DNA of 64,000 nt from JBFMFB01 sp040752115 (GTDB lineage: Bacteria > Pseudomonadota > Gammaproteobacteria > Burkholderiales > Sulfuricellaceae): the NCBI GenBank assembly GCA_040752115.1, contig JBFMFB010000009.1, positions 1 through 64,000 of the forward strand, in the 5' to 3' direction. Position 1 is the first letter of the stretch, and each line of letters opens with the position of its first letter. Of this stretch, positions 7,891 to 16,761 are shown in pieces. A program made the position numbers and the translations under genes. The notes below the pieces were generated by a model. The model was not told the DNA's origin. It saw nothing but the letters and a program-made list of their open reading frames with translations, and searched no databases.

Positions 7891-8484
7891 ATGAATTCCT
7901 CTCTGGAAGCCCTTTCGCTTTGCTTGCAAAAAGCGCTGCACGGAAAACCGGTCAAACTGACCGAGCGCCTGGACGAGCTGACGCTGGAGCTGAAGCCCGC
8001 CGACCTGCTTTCGGCGATGGTGGCGCTGCGCGATCATGCGGAGCTGCGTTTTGACCAGCTGATCGACCTGTGCGGCATGGATTATCTGAATTACGGCGAT
8101 GGCGCATGGGAAGGGGCTCGTTTCGCGGTCGTTTATCATCTCCTCTCGGTTCGCCTGAACCAGCGTCTGCGAGTGAGAGTGTTTGCCAGCGACGATGATT
8201 TGCCGGTGGTGAATTCCGTGGTCGATGTCTGGCCCAATGCGAACTGGTATGAGCGCGAGGCGTTCGATCTCTACGGCATCGTCTTCGACGGCCATCCCGA
8301 TCTGCGCCGCCTCCTGACCGACTACGGATTCGTCGGCCATCCCTTCCGCAAGGACTTCCCCCTCTCCGGCAACGTCGAAATGCGTTACGACCCGGATCAG
8401 CAGCGCGTGATCTATCAGCCCGTCACCATCGAGGAACGGGTGCTGGTGCCGCGCATCATTCGCGAGGACAGCTACAGTGGCTGA
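7891..8484 (+). CDS. nuoC: NADH-quinone oxidoreductase subunit C
   Basis: Peripheral-arm subunit of 197 residues (the 30-kDa/NuoC family). The signature NWYEREAFDLYGIVFDGHPD (about 113-132) is followed by LRRLLTDYGFVGHPFRKDFP. NuoC is separate from NuoD, as expected for betaproteobacteria. Its TGA stop at 8482-8484 overlaps an in-frame GTG plus a 33-nt copy of the beginning of nuoD, a relic of a sequence duplication at this junction. Confidence 0.98.
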   Translation: MNSSLEALSLCLQKALHGKPVKLTERLDELTLELKPADLLSAMVALRDHAELRFDQLIDLCGMDYLNYGDGAWEGARFAVVYHLLSVRLNQRLRVRVFASDDDLPVVNSVVDVWPNANWYEREAFDLYGIVFDGHPDLRRLLTDYGFVGHPFRKDFPLSGNVEMRYDPDQQRVIYQPVTIEERVLVPRIIREDSYSG

Positions 8485-8627
8485 AATCAGAAACTACACC
8501 TTGAACTTTAGCTCCGGCATAACGCCCGCTGCGCGGGCATTAGCCTGCACTGAAGTTCTCAACGCACGGCTTGAGACGGCGCGGCGGGGGCATCATGGCT
8601 GAAATCAGAAACTACACCTTGAACTTT
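8478..8627 (+). repeat. insertion with 32-bp duplication of the nuoD start
   Basis: The 32 bases at 8478-8509 recur exactly at 8596-8627, the second copy being the true nuoD start. Between them lie about 86 bp with a GCCCGC-TGC-GCGGGC hairpin (8524-8538). From the relic GTG at 8477, a 41-codon frame runs to a TGA (8600-8602) that overlaps the nuoD ATG by the same 8 nt found at the nuoC stop. Confidence 0.85.
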
Positions 8628-9848
8628 GGGCCGCAGCATCCGGCGGCGCATGGCGTGCTGCGGCTGGTGCTGGAGCTGGACGGCGAGGTGATCGAGCGCG
8701 CCGATCCGCACATCGGCCTGCTGCACCGCGCGACTGAAAAACTGGCGGAGAATAAAACCTTTCTCCAGTCGGTGCCCTACATGGACCGGCTCGATTACGT
8801 CTCGATGATGTGCAACGAGCACGGCTATGTGATGGCGATCGAGAAGCTGCTGCAGCTCGAGGTGCCGCTGCGCGCCCAATACATCCGCGTGATGTTCGAC
8901 GAGATCACGCGCATCCTCAACCATCTGCTGTGGCTGGGTGCGCATGCGCTGGACGTTGGCGCGATGACGATGTTCCTTTACACCTTCCGCGAGCGCGAGG
9001 ATCTGATGGACTGCTACGAGGCGGTCTCCGGCGCGCGCCTGCACGCCGCCTACTACCGGCCGGGCGGGGTATATCGCGACTTGCCGGATATCATGCCGCA
9101 ATATCAGCCCTCCAAAATCCATGGCGAGCGCGAGGTGGCGGCGCTCAACGAAAACCGCCGGGGTTCGCTGCTGGACTTCATCGAGGATTTCACCAACCGC
9201 TTCCCGACCTACGTGGACGAGTACGAAACGCTGCTCACCGACAACCGTATCTGGAAACAGCGCACCGTCGGGATCGGTGTGGTCTCGCCGGAGCGCGCGC
9301 TGGCGCTGGGGCTGACGGGTCCCATGCTGCGCGGTTCGGGGGTGGAGTGGGACTTGCGCAAGAAGCAGCCCTACGAGGTTTACGACCGCCTGGATTTCGA
9401 CATTCCGGTCGGCGTCAACGGCGACTGCTACGACCGCTACCTGGTGCGGGTTGAGGAAATGCGTCAGGCCAACCGCATCATCAGGCAGTGCGTGGACTGG
9501 CTGCGCAAGAATCCGGGGCCGGTCATCATCGACAACCACAAGGTAGCGCCGCCGTCGCGGACGAAGATGAAGGAGAACATGGAGGAGCTGATCCACCATT
9601 TCAAGCTGTTCTCCGAGGGCTTCCACGTCCCTGCCGGCGAAGCATACGCGGCGGTGGAGCATCCCAAGGGCGAGTTCGGCATCTACCTGGTTTCCGACGG
9701 CGCCAACAAGCCTTTCCGGCTGAAGATCCGCGCACCGGGCTTCGCCCACCTCGCCGCGCTGGACGAAATGTCGCGTGGCCACATGATCGCCGACGTGGTG
9801 GCCATCATCGGTACGCAGGACATCGTATTTGGGGAGATTGACCGGTAA
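8595..9848 (+). CDS. nuoD: NADH-quinone oxidoreductase subunit D
   Basis: The 49-kDa-type subunit, 417 residues. It forms the quinone pocket with NuoB. Conserved features are NFGPQHPAAHGVLRLVLEL near the N-terminus with its quinone-binding His, IGLLHRATEKL, and the C-terminal RAPGFAHLAALDEMSRGHM and DIVFGEIDR. The start is the ATG at 8595 (MAEIRNYTLNF); an upstream TTG frame adds only inserted sequence. The ancestral start was probably the GTG now stranded at 8477. The TAA overlaps the nuoE ATG (TAATG). Confidence 0.97.
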   Translation: MAEIRNYTLNFGPQHPAAHGVLRLVLELDGEVIERADPHIGLLHRATEKLAENKTFLQSVPYMDRLDYVSMMCNEHGYVMAIEKLLQLEVPLRAQYIRVMFDEITRILNHLLWLGAHALDVGAMTMFLYTFREREDLMDCYEAVSGARLHAAYYRPGGVYRDLPDIMPQYQPSKIHGEREVAALNENRRGSLLDFIEDFTNRFPTYVDEYETLLTDNRIWKQRTVGIGVVSPERALALGLTGPMLRGSGVEWDLRKKQPYEVYDRLDFDIPVGVNGDCYDRYLVRVEEMRQANRIIRQCVDWLRKNPGPVIIDNHKVAPPSRTKMKENMEELIHHFKLFSEGFHVPAGEAYAAVEHPKGEFGIYLVSDGANKPFRLKIRAPGFAHLAALDEMSRGHMIADVVAIIGTQDIVFGEIDR

Positions 9849-10321
9849 TGCTATCGCCTGAATCGCTTGCTAAGATCGACAAGGAAATCGCCAAATATCC
9901 GCCGGAGCACAAGCAATCCGCGGTGATGTCGGCGCTCAGGATCGCCCAGGCCGAGAAGGGCTGGCTCGCGCCGGAAATTATCGAGTTCGTCGCCGATTAT
10001 CTGGAGATGCCGCCGATTGCCGCGCACGAGGTAGCGAGTTTTTACAACATGTACGAATTGAAGCCGGTCGGCAAATACAAGCTGACGGTCTGCACCAATC
10101 TTTCCTGCTCGCTGTGCGGTTGCGGCAAGATCGCCAGCCACCTCAAGGACAAGCTCGGTATCGGGTTTGGCGAAACCACCGCGGACGGCAGATTCACCCT
10201 GAAGGAATCGGAGTGCATGGGCGCCTGCGGCGACGCGCCGGTGATGCTGGTCAACAACGTTAAGATGCACGGCTTCCTGACGCCTGAGAAGCTCGATCAA
10301 ATCCTGGCGGAGTTGGAATAG
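9848..10321 (+). CDS. nuoE: NADH-quinone oxidoreductase subunit E
   Basis: The 24-kDa-type subunit of the NADH module, carrying the off-path cluster N1a. The [2Fe-2S] ligands are in VCTNLSCSLCGCG (about 83-95) and ESECMGACGDAPVM (about 121-134). It has a thioredoxin-like fold and 157 residues. The start codon shares a base with the nuoD stop, and nuoF follows 2 bp after its own stop, so D-E-F are tightly coupled. Confidence 0.97.
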   Translation: MLSPESLAKIDKEIAKYPPEHKQSAVMSALRIAQAEKGWLAPEIIEFVADYLEMPPIAAHEVASFYNMYELKPVGKYKLTVCTNLSCSLCGCGKIASHLKDKLGIGFGETTADGRFTLKESECMGACGDAPVMLVNNVKMHGFLTPEKLDQILAELE

Positions 10322-10323
10322 TC

Positions 10324-11589
10324 ATGTCGGAAAAAGTCATATTCCACTCCCTGCATCTGGACAAGCCCTGGACGCTGGCAACCTACCGCAGCACCGGCGG
10401 CTACGAAACGCTGAAGAAAGTGGTGACCGAGAAAGTGTCGCCCGAGGACATCATTGCCGAGGTGAAGAAATCCGCCCTGCGCGGACGCGGCGGCGCCGGC
10501 TTCCCGACCGGCCTCAAGTGGAGCTTCATGCCGCGCCACTTCAGCGGCGACAAGTACATCGTCTGCAACACCGATGAAGGCGAGCCCGGCACCTTCAAGG
10601 ATCGCGACATCATCCGCTACAACCCCCACCAGTTGATCGAGGGCATGGCGATCGCGGCCTACACCATGGGTGTCAAGGTAGGCTACAACTATATTCACGG
10701 CGAAATCTGGGAAGCTTACGAGCGCTTCGAGGAGGCGCTGGAAGAAGCTCGCGCCGCCGGTTTTCTGGGCGACAACCTGTTCGGCACCGATTTCAGCTTC
10801 AATCTCCACGCCCATCACGGCTACGGCGCCTACGTCTGCGGCGAGGAAACGGCGCTGCTCGAATCGATCGAGGGCAAGAAGGGCCAGCCGCGCTTCAAGC
10901 CGCCGTTCCCGGCGAGCTTCGGCCTGTACGGCAAGCCGACCACGATCAACAACACCGAAACCTTCGCCAGCATCCCCTACATCATCCGCCACGGCGGGCA
11001 GAAATTCCTGGAACTGGGCAAACCCAACAACGGCGGCACCAAGATTTTCTCCGTCTCGGGCCATGTCAACAAGCCGGGAAACTATGAAGTGGGCATGGGT
11101 ACGCCGTTCGCCGAGTTGCTGGAAATGGCGGGCGGCGTGCGCAACGGCCACAAGCTGAAGGCGGTGATTCCCGGCGGTTCCTCGGTGCCGGTTCTGCCCG
11201 CGCACATCATGATGGAATGCACCATGGACTACGATTCGATCGCGAAGGCCGGTTCCATGCTTGGCGCGGGGTCGGTGATCGTCATGGATGAGACGGTGTG
11301 CATGGTCAAGGCGCTGGAGCGGCTGTCGTATTTTTACTTCGAGGAATCCTGCGGCCAGTGCACGCCCTGCCGCGAAGGCACCGGTTGGCTGCACCGCATT
11401 GTGCGCCGGATCGAACACGGCCAAGGCCGGCCTGATGACCTGGATCTGTTGAAGGACGTCGGCAGCAATGTTTCCGGTCGCACGATCTGCGCCCTCGGCG
11501 ATGCCGCGGCGGGACCGGTGCTGAGCTTCATCAAACATTACCGCGAAGAATTCGAGTACCACATCGCGCATAAGAAGTGCATGGTGTAG
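10324..11589 (+). CDS. nuoF: NADH-quinone oxidoreductase subunit F
   Basis: The 51-kDa-type subunit that oxidises NADH. It has the FMN-binding glycine-rich LRGRGGAGFPTGLKW (about 56-70), the NADH-site GAYVCGEETALLESIEG, and cluster N3 ligands in EESCGQCTPCREGTGW plus the distal TICALGDAAAGP. The 421 residues match the family. All catalytic elements are intact. Confidence 0.98.
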   Translation: MSEKVIFHSLHLDKPWTLATYRSTGGYETLKKVVTEKVSPEDIIAEVKKSALRGRGGAGFPTGLKWSFMPRHFSGDKYIVCNTDEGEPGTFKDRDIIRYNPHQLIEGMAIAAYTMGVKVGYNYIHGEIWEAYERFEEALEEARAAGFLGDNLFGTDFSFNLHAHHGYGAYVCGEETALLESIEGKKGQPRFKPPFPASFGLYGKPTTINNTETFASIPYIIRHGGQKFLELGKPNNGGTKIFSVSGHVNKPGNYEVGMGTPFAELLEMAGGVRNGHKLKAVIPGGSSVPVLPAHIMMECTMDYDSIAKAGSMLGAGSVIVMDETVCMVKALERLSYFYFEESCGQCTPCREGTGWLHRIVRRIEHGQGRPDDLDLLKDVGSNVSGRTICALGDAAAGPVLSFIKHYREEFEYHIAHKKCMV

Positions 11590-11625
11590 CGCGGAACCAA
11601 TGCGTGAACGATTGAGAACTGGACT

Positions 11626-14040
11626 ATGGCGCAAATCGAGATAGACGGAAAAACTCTGGAAGTCAGGGACGGCAGCACCATCATGGATGCGGCCGATGCG
11701 CTTGGCATCTACATTCCGCGTTTTTGCTACCACAAAAAGCTTTCCGTCGCCGCCAACTGCCGCATGTGCCTAGTGCAGGTGGAAAAGGCGGCCAAGCCGT
11801 TGCCCGCATGTGCCACGCCGGTGACCGATGGCATGAAGGTGTTTACCCGTTCCGAGTCCGCGGTCAAGGCGCAGAAGAGCGTGATGGAGTTTCTGCTCAT
11901 CAACCACCCGCTCGACTGCCCGATCTGCGACCAGGGCGGGGAATGCCAGCTCCAGGATCTGGCTGTAGGATACGGTGCCGGCGCATCGCGCTACCAGGAA
12001 GAAAAGCGCGTGGTGGTCAACAAATACCTCGGGCCGCTCATTTCCACCGACATGACGCGCTGCATCCATTGCACCCGGTGCGTGCGCTTCGGCCAGGAAA
12101 TCGCCGGCGTCATGGAGATGGGGCAGGCCAACCGCGGCGAGCATTCCGAGATCATGTCCTTCGTTTCGCGCAGCGTGGATTCCGAGCTGTCCGGCAATGT
12201 CATCGACCTCTGTCCGGTAGGTGCCCTGACTTCCAAACCGTTCCGCTACACCGCCCGCAACTGGGAGCTGACGCGGCGGCCGTCGGTGAGTCCGCACGAC
12301 GGTCTGGGCGCCAACCTGGAGATGCAGGTCAAGCAGAACCGCGTGATGCGCGTGCTGCCGCGGGAAAACGAGGCAATCAACGAATGCTGGCTGGCCGACC
12401 GCGACCGCTTTTCCTACGAAGGGCTGAATTCCGCGGAGCGGCTGACCGCGCCGATGATCAAGCAGGGCGGACAATGGCGCGAATGCGAATGGCAGGAGGT
12501 GCTGGAATTCGTTGCCGCCAACCTGAAGCGCATCGCCGAGGCGCACGGAGCGGAGCAGATCGGCGCCCTGGCCACGCCGCACAGCACCCTCGAAGAACTC
12601 TATCTGCTGCAGCGGCTGATGCGCAGCCTCGGCAGTGGCAACGTGGATCATCGTCTGCGCCAGTCCGATTTCAGCGTCGATGCGCACCTCTCCGGCGCGC
12701 CCTGGCTCGGCCAGAGCATCGCCTCGCTGCCGGAGCTGAACAGCGTGCTGCTGGTCGGCAGCACCCTGCGCAAGGACCATCCGCTGCTCGCCCACCGGCT
12801 GCGGCAGGCAGCCAAGTTCGGTGCAGAGCTCAACCTGATCAATCCGGTGGACGATGACTTGCTGGTCCGCATCGCCAACAAGGCGATCGTCGCCCCGCGG
12901 GCGATGGCGAATGCGCTCGCGCAGGTGCTGAAGGCGCTGGCGGTACAGAAGAAGGCCGATTTGCCGGCGGCGCTGGCGCAAAAACTTTCCGCAGTTTCAC
13001 CCTCCGCCGAGGCCGCTGCGATCGCCGCCAGTCTCGCCAAGGGCGAGAAATCGGCGGTGCTGCTGGGCAACCTGGCACAGCATCATCCGCGCTACGGCGA
13101 TCTGCACGCGCTGGCGCAGGAAATCGCCGCGCTTGCGGGCGCGCAATTCGGCTTCCTGGGCGAGGCGGCCAACAGCGTGGGCGCCTACGTCGCCGGCGCG
13201 GTGCCGCTGCCTGAAGCGTTCGGCATTCCGGCCAAGGCCGGCATGAACGCCGGGCAGATGCTTGCCGATCCGCGCCGGGCTTATGTCCTGCTGAATGTCG
13301 AGGCCGAGCTCGACAGCCACAATCCGCAGCAGGCGCTGAAGGCCATGCAGGCGGCGGAGCTGGTGGTGGCGATGAGCGCCTACAAGCACAAGGCGCTGGA
13401 TTATGCCCACGTGCTGCTGCCGATTGCACCGTTCTCCGAAACTTCCGGCACCTTCGTCAGCACCGAAGGCCGGATGCAGAGCTTCAGCGCGGTGGTGAAG
13501 CCGCTGGGCGAAGCCCGGCCGGGGTGGAAGGTGCTGCGCGTACTGGGCAACATCCTGAATCTCAACGGCTTCGATTACGACAGCACCGAGGCGGTACGCG
13601 CCGATATCACCGGTGGCGACGCCGAGGCATGGCGCGCGCTGCTGAACAACCGGCTCAAGGCAACGCCGGTGCAGGATGCTTCCGCGCCCGCGGACACAGC
13701 GTTGCAGCGCATCGGCGAAGTGCCGATCTACCAGGCCGACGCCATCGTGCGCCGAGCGCCGTCGCTGCAGAAGACCCGCGACGCCGCTGCGCCGGTGGCC
13801 TGGATGCACGGCGCGCTGCTGCAGAAACTCCAGGTCGAGGAAGGCGGCATGGTGGCGCTGCGACAGGGTTCCGGCTCCATCGTCATAACCGCCAAGCGGG
13901 ACGACAGGCTGCCGCAGGGATGCGTCCGCATCGCCGCCGGCCATCCGCTCACCGCCGGACTGGGCGACATGTTCGGCGAAATCGGCGCAGAGCGCGCCGC
14001 AGCGGCGGAAAGCAGCCCGCAACGCGCGGCCGTGGCATGA
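11626..14040 (+). CDS. nuoG: NADH-quinone oxidoreductase subunit G
   Basis: The largest peripheral-arm subunit, 804 residues. N-terminal ferredoxin-like domain: the [2Fe-2S] cluster uses FCYHKKL, CRMC and the PAC cysteine. The HX3CX2CX5C motif in HPLDCPICDQGGEC binds N5. CIHCTRCVRFGQ with CPVGAL binds N4. The rest is a molybdopterin-oxidoreductase-like domain that carries no cofactor in this family. The extra N7 ligands known from E. coli and Thermus are not apparent. The C-terminal 200 residues are Ala-rich and less conserved. Confidence 0.97.
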   Translation: MAQIEIDGKTLEVRDGSTIMDAADALGIYIPRFCYHKKLSVAANCRMCLVQVEKAAKPLPACATPVTDGMKVFTRSESAVKAQKSVMEFLLINHPLDCPICDQGGECQLQDLAVGYGAGASRYQEEKRVVVNKYLGPLISTDMTRCIHCTRCVRFGQEIAGVMEMGQANRGEHSEIMSFVSRSVDSELSGNVIDLCPVGALTSKPFRYTARNWELTRRPSVSPHDGLGANLEMQVKQNRVMRVLPRENEAINECWLADRDRFSYEGLNSAERLTAPMIKQGGQWRECEWQEVLEFVAANLKRIAEAHGAEQIGALATPHSTLEELYLLQRLMRSLGSGNVDHRLRQSDFSVDAHLSGAPWLGQSIASLPELNSVLLVGSTLRKDHPLLAHRLRQAAKFGAELNLINPVDDDLLVRIANKAIVAPRAMANALAQVLKALAVQKKADLPAALAQKLSAVSPSAEAAAIAASLAKGEKSAVLLGNLAQHHPRYGDLHALAQEIAALAGAQFGFLGEAANSVGAYVAGAVPLPEAFGIPAKAGMNAGQMLADPRRAYVLLNVEAELDSHNPQQALKAMQAAELVVAMSAYKHKALDYAHVLLPIAPFSETSGTFVSTEGRMQSFSAVVKPLGEARPGWKVLRVLGNILNLNGFDYDSTEAVRADITGGDAEAWRALLNNRLKATPVQDASAPADTALQRIGEVPIYQADAIVRRAPSLQKTRDAAAPVAWMHGALLQKLQVEEGGMVALRQGSGSIVITAKRDDRLPQGCVRIAAGHPLTAGLGDMFGEIGAERAAAAESSPQRAAVA

Positions 14041-14066
14041 ACACGTTGGCAACGATAGGCTGAACT

Positions 14067-15095
14067 ATGGATTTCTTTCAGGGATTGTTCGGAACAAGCT
14101 GGCCGCTGGTGTGGTCGCTGGTGAAAATCGTGGCGATCGTCGGGCCGCTGATGCTCGGGGTGGCCTATCTCACCCTGGCCGAGCGCAAGGTGATCGGCTA
14201 CATGCAGGTGCGCATCGGGCCCAACCGCGTCGGCCCGAAGGGCTTGCTGCAGCCCATCGCGGACGGCCTGAAGCTGATGCTCAAGGAAATCATCGTCCCC
14301 TCCGGCGCCAACAAGTTCCTGTTTGTCCTCGCCCCCATTCTGACCATCGCGCCGGCGCTGGTGGCATGGGCCGTGGTGCCGTTCTCTCCGGAACTGGTGC
14401 TGGCTAATGTCGATGCCAGCCTGCTGTTCATCATGGCGATCACCTCGATGGGCGTGTACGGCGTGATCGTCGCCGGCTGGGCTTCCAACTCCAAGTATTC
14501 CTTCCTGGGCGCGATGCGCTCGGCGGCACAGATCGTTTCCTACGAAATCGCCATGGGGTTCGCCCTGGTAGGCGTGTTGATGGCGGCGCAGAGCCTGAAC
14601 CTGGTGGAGATCGTCAAGGGCCAGCAGGGCGGCTTCTGGCAGTGGTACTGGCTGCCGCTGTTCCCGCTGTTCCTGGTGTACCTGATCGCCGGTGTGGCGG
14701 AGACCAACCGCGCACCGTTCGACGTGGCCGAGGGCGAATCGGAGATCGTCGCCGGCTTCCATGTGGAGTATTCCGGCATGGCGTTCGCGGTGTTCTTCCT
14801 GGCCGAATACGCCAACATGATCCTGATTTCCACGCTGACGTCGCTCATGTTCCTGGGCGGCTGGCAGGCCCCGTTCGAGTTCGCGCCGTTCACCCTGATT
14901 CCGGGATTCGTATGGCTGCTGCTCAAGGTGGCCTTCGTCCTGTTCCTGTTTCTGTGGTTCCGCGCTACTTTCCCGCGCTACCGCTATGACCAGATCATGC
15001 GCCTGGGCTGGAAGGTATTCATCCCGATCACCCTGGTGTGGCTGCTGTTCATCGGCGCGGCGATGCAGACGCCGCTGGGCTACCTGTTCCACTGA
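14067..15095 (+). CDS. nuoH: NADH-quinone oxidoreductase subunit H
   Basis: Eight-helix membrane subunit (342 residues) that links the peripheral arm to the proton-pumping arm and forms part of the quinone tunnel. Conserved features are LAERKVIGYMQVRIGPNRVG (about 33-52), the acidic cytoplasmic loop AETNRAPFDVAEGESEIVAG (about 211-230), and the C-terminal RATFPRYRYDQIMRLGWK. It sits between nuoG and nuoI as usual. Confidence 0.98.
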   Translation: MDFFQGLFGTSWPLVWSLVKIVAIVGPLMLGVAYLTLAERKVIGYMQVRIGPNRVGPKGLLQPIADGLKLMLKEIIVPSGANKFLFVLAPILTIAPALVAWAVVPFSPELVLANVDASLLFIMAITSMGVYGVIVAGWASNSKYSFLGAMRSAAQIVSYEIAMGFALVGVLMAAQSLNLVEIVKGQQGGFWQWYWLPLFPLFLVYLIAGVAETNRAPFDVAEGESEIVAGFHVEYSGMAFAVFFLAEYANMILISTLTSLMFLGGWQAPFEFAPFTLIPGFVWLLLKVAFVLFLFLWFRATFPRYRYDQIMRLGWKVFIPITLVWLLFIGAAMQTPLGYLFH

Positions 15096-15124
15096 TTGCG
15101 GCACGCAATGAGGAAACCGAAGCA

Positions 15125-15613
15125 ATGAATCGCATCAAGGATTTTTTTTCCAGCCTGCTGCTGACCGAGCTGCTCAAGGGCATGGCGCTCACCGGGCGGC
15201 ACCTGTTCGCGCGCAAGATCACGGTGCAGTTCCCGGAGGAGCGCACGCCGCAGAGTTACCGTTTCCGCGGCCTGCATGCCCAGCGCCGCTACGCCAGCGG
15301 CGAAGAACGCTGCATCGCCTGCAAGCTGTGCGAAGCCGTCTGTCCGGCGATGGCGATCACCATCGAGCTGGGGGAGCGCGAGGATGGCTCGCGCCGCACC
15401 ACGCGCTACGACATCGACCTGACCAAGTGCATTTTCTGCGGTTTCTGCGAGGAGTCCTGCCCGGTGGATGCCATTGTCGAAACCAGAATATTCGACTACC
15501 ACGGCGAGAAGCGGGGCGATCTGTACTATACCAAGCCGATGCTGCTGGCGGTGGGCGACAAGCACGAAGCACAGATCGCCAGGGACCGCGCGGCGGACGC
15601 GAAATACCGGTGA
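15125..15613 (+). CDS. nuoI: NADH-quinone oxidoreductase subunit I
   Basis: Ferredoxin-like subunit with clusters N6a and N6b. Two [4Fe-4S] motifs are visible, CIACKLCEAVCP (about 63-74) and CIFCGFCEESCP (about 102-113). The ATG at 15125 gives 162 residues beginning MNRIKDFF with a short amphipathic N-terminus; the frame is open further upstream but only over nuoH and spacer. The gap to nuoJ is an unusual 114 bp and contains a repeat. Confidence 0.98.
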   Translation: MNRIKDFFSSLLLTELLKGMALTGRHLFARKITVQFPEERTPQSYRFRGLHAQRRYASGEERCIACKLCEAVCPAMAITIELGEREDGSRRTTRYDIDLTKCIFCGFCEESCPVDAIVETRIFDYHGEKRGDLYYTKPMLLAVGDKHEAQIARDRAADAKYR

Positions 15614-15639
15614 TGGCAAGCACAAAGTCCAAAATCAAT

Positions 15640-15716
15640 GGACAGGATTTACATGATTTCGTCAGGATTGACAGGATTCGTTCCTGTGAAGTCCTGTTGA
15701 TCCAGTCTGTTCAATC
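15640..15716. repeat. degenerate ACAGGATT palindromic repeat in the nuo operon
   Basis: Several near-copies of ACAGGATT (for example 15642-15649 and 15671-15678) are followed by the reverse pattern TCCTGTGAAGTCCTGT (15682-15697). This forms a loose palindrome of about 70 bp between nuoI and nuoJ. Similar ACAGGATTTACAGGAT repeats occur between genes in many bacteria. It lies inside an operon, so it is transcribed. Confidence 0.55.
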
Positions 15717-15727
15717 GGGTTCGGCAC

Positions 15728-16369
15728 ATGACTTTTGAAACTTTTATCTTTTATTTTTTCTCGGCGATCCTTCTGGTTTCCGGGGCGCGGGTGGTGACCG
15801 CGCGCAATCCGGTACATGCCGCGCTGTTCCTGGTGCTCGCGTTCTTCACCGCCGCCGGGCTGTGGCTGATGCTGGAAGCCGAGTTCCTCGCCATCACCCT
15901 GGTGCTGGTCTACGTCGGCGCGGTGATGGTGCTGTTCCTGTTCGTGGTGATGATGCTCGACATCAACATCGACGAGCTGCGCAAGGGGTTCTGGAATCAC
16001 CTGCCGCTGGCCGCGACGGTGGCGGTGCTGATGGTGACCGAGATGGCCCTGGTGCTGGGCGGCAGAAGCTTCGGCCCGAACCAGGTCGCGGCTCCCGCGC
16101 CGCATGCCGCCGGCTACAGCAATACCAAGGAACTCGGACGCCTGCTTTACACCGATTACGTCTATCCGTTCGAGCTCGCCGCGGTCATCCTGCTGGTGGC
16201 GATCGTGGCCGCGATCGCGCTGACCATGCGGCGGCGCAAGGATACCAAATACCAGAATCCGGCGCTGCAGGTGAAAGTGCGCCGGCAGGACCGGGTGCGC
16301 ATGGTTTCGATGCCGGCCTCGCCGCGCGCCAAGAAACCCGAAGACGCCGCCCAGGCGGCGGAACAATAA
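15728..16369 (+). CDS. nuoJ: NADH-quinone oxidoreductase subunit J
   Basis: Five-helix membrane subunit (213 residues). The third helix, with YVGAVMVLFLFVVMMLDI (about 62-79), contains the pi-bulge region conserved in NuoJ. The C-terminal 45 residues form a charged cytoplasmic extension rich in Arg/Lys and Ala/Glu, common in betaproteobacteria. The ATG at 15728 lies just after the repeat, and its ribosome site is weak (CGGGTTCGGCAC). Confidence 0.96.
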   Translation: MTFETFIFYFFSAILLVSGARVVTARNPVHAALFLVLAFFTAAGLWLMLEAEFLAITLVLVYVGAVMVLFLFVVMMLDINIDELRKGFWNHLPLAATVAVLMVTEMALVLGGRSFGPNQVAAPAPHAAGYSNTKELGRLLYTDYVYPFELAAVILLVAIVAAIALTMRRRKDTKYQNPALQVKVRRQDRVRMVSMPASPRAKKPEDAAQAAEQ

Positions 16370-16393
16370 GGCAAGGACTAAGGGGGGCAGTCG

Positions 16394-16699
16394 GTGTTAT
16401 CTCTCTCGCATTACCTCGTGCTGGGTGCGATCCTGTTCGCGATCAGCGTGCTGGGCATCTTCCTCAACCGCAAGAATGTCATCATCCTGCTGATGGCGAT
16501 CGAGCTCATGCTGCTCGCGGTCAATCTCAACTTCGTCGCCTTCTCGCATTATCTCAACGATACCGCGGGGCAGGTGTTCGTGTTCTTCATTCTTACCGTC
16601 GCTGCGGCGGAATCCGCCATCGGCCTGGCGATTCTGGTGGTGTTGTTCCGCAATCTCAGAACGATCGACGTGGAAGAGCTGGATCAACTTCGAGGGTAG
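16394..16699 (+). CDS. nuoK: NADH-quinone oxidoreductase subunit K
   Basis: MrpC-like three-helix subunit, 101 residues. Proton-path glutamates lie in LMAIELMLLAVNLNF (about 32-46) and the helix containing AAAESAIGLAILVVLFR (about 68-84). The start is GTG at 16394 behind a strong run of G (AGGGGGGCAGTCG). It is followed by a 62-bp spacer before nuoL. Confidence 0.97.
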   Translation: MLSLSHYLVLGAILFAISVLGIFLNRKNVIILLMAIELMLLAVNLNFVAFSHYLNDTAGQVFVFFILTVAAAESAIGLAILVVLFRNLRTIDVEELDQLRG

Positions 16700-16761
16700 C
16701 GGAAGGCGGTGCGCGGGCACCATGACGACGGTGCGCGCGGCGCACCCTACGGGACTGACTT

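Noticed and set aside
11770..12981. Long open frames opposite nuo genes (for example 403 codons opposite nuoG, 522 opposite nuoL at 17215-18783)
   Set aside because: They are antisense shadows typical of GC-rich coding DNA. Their translations are His/Arg/Gln-rich with no domain, and the sense genes are certain.
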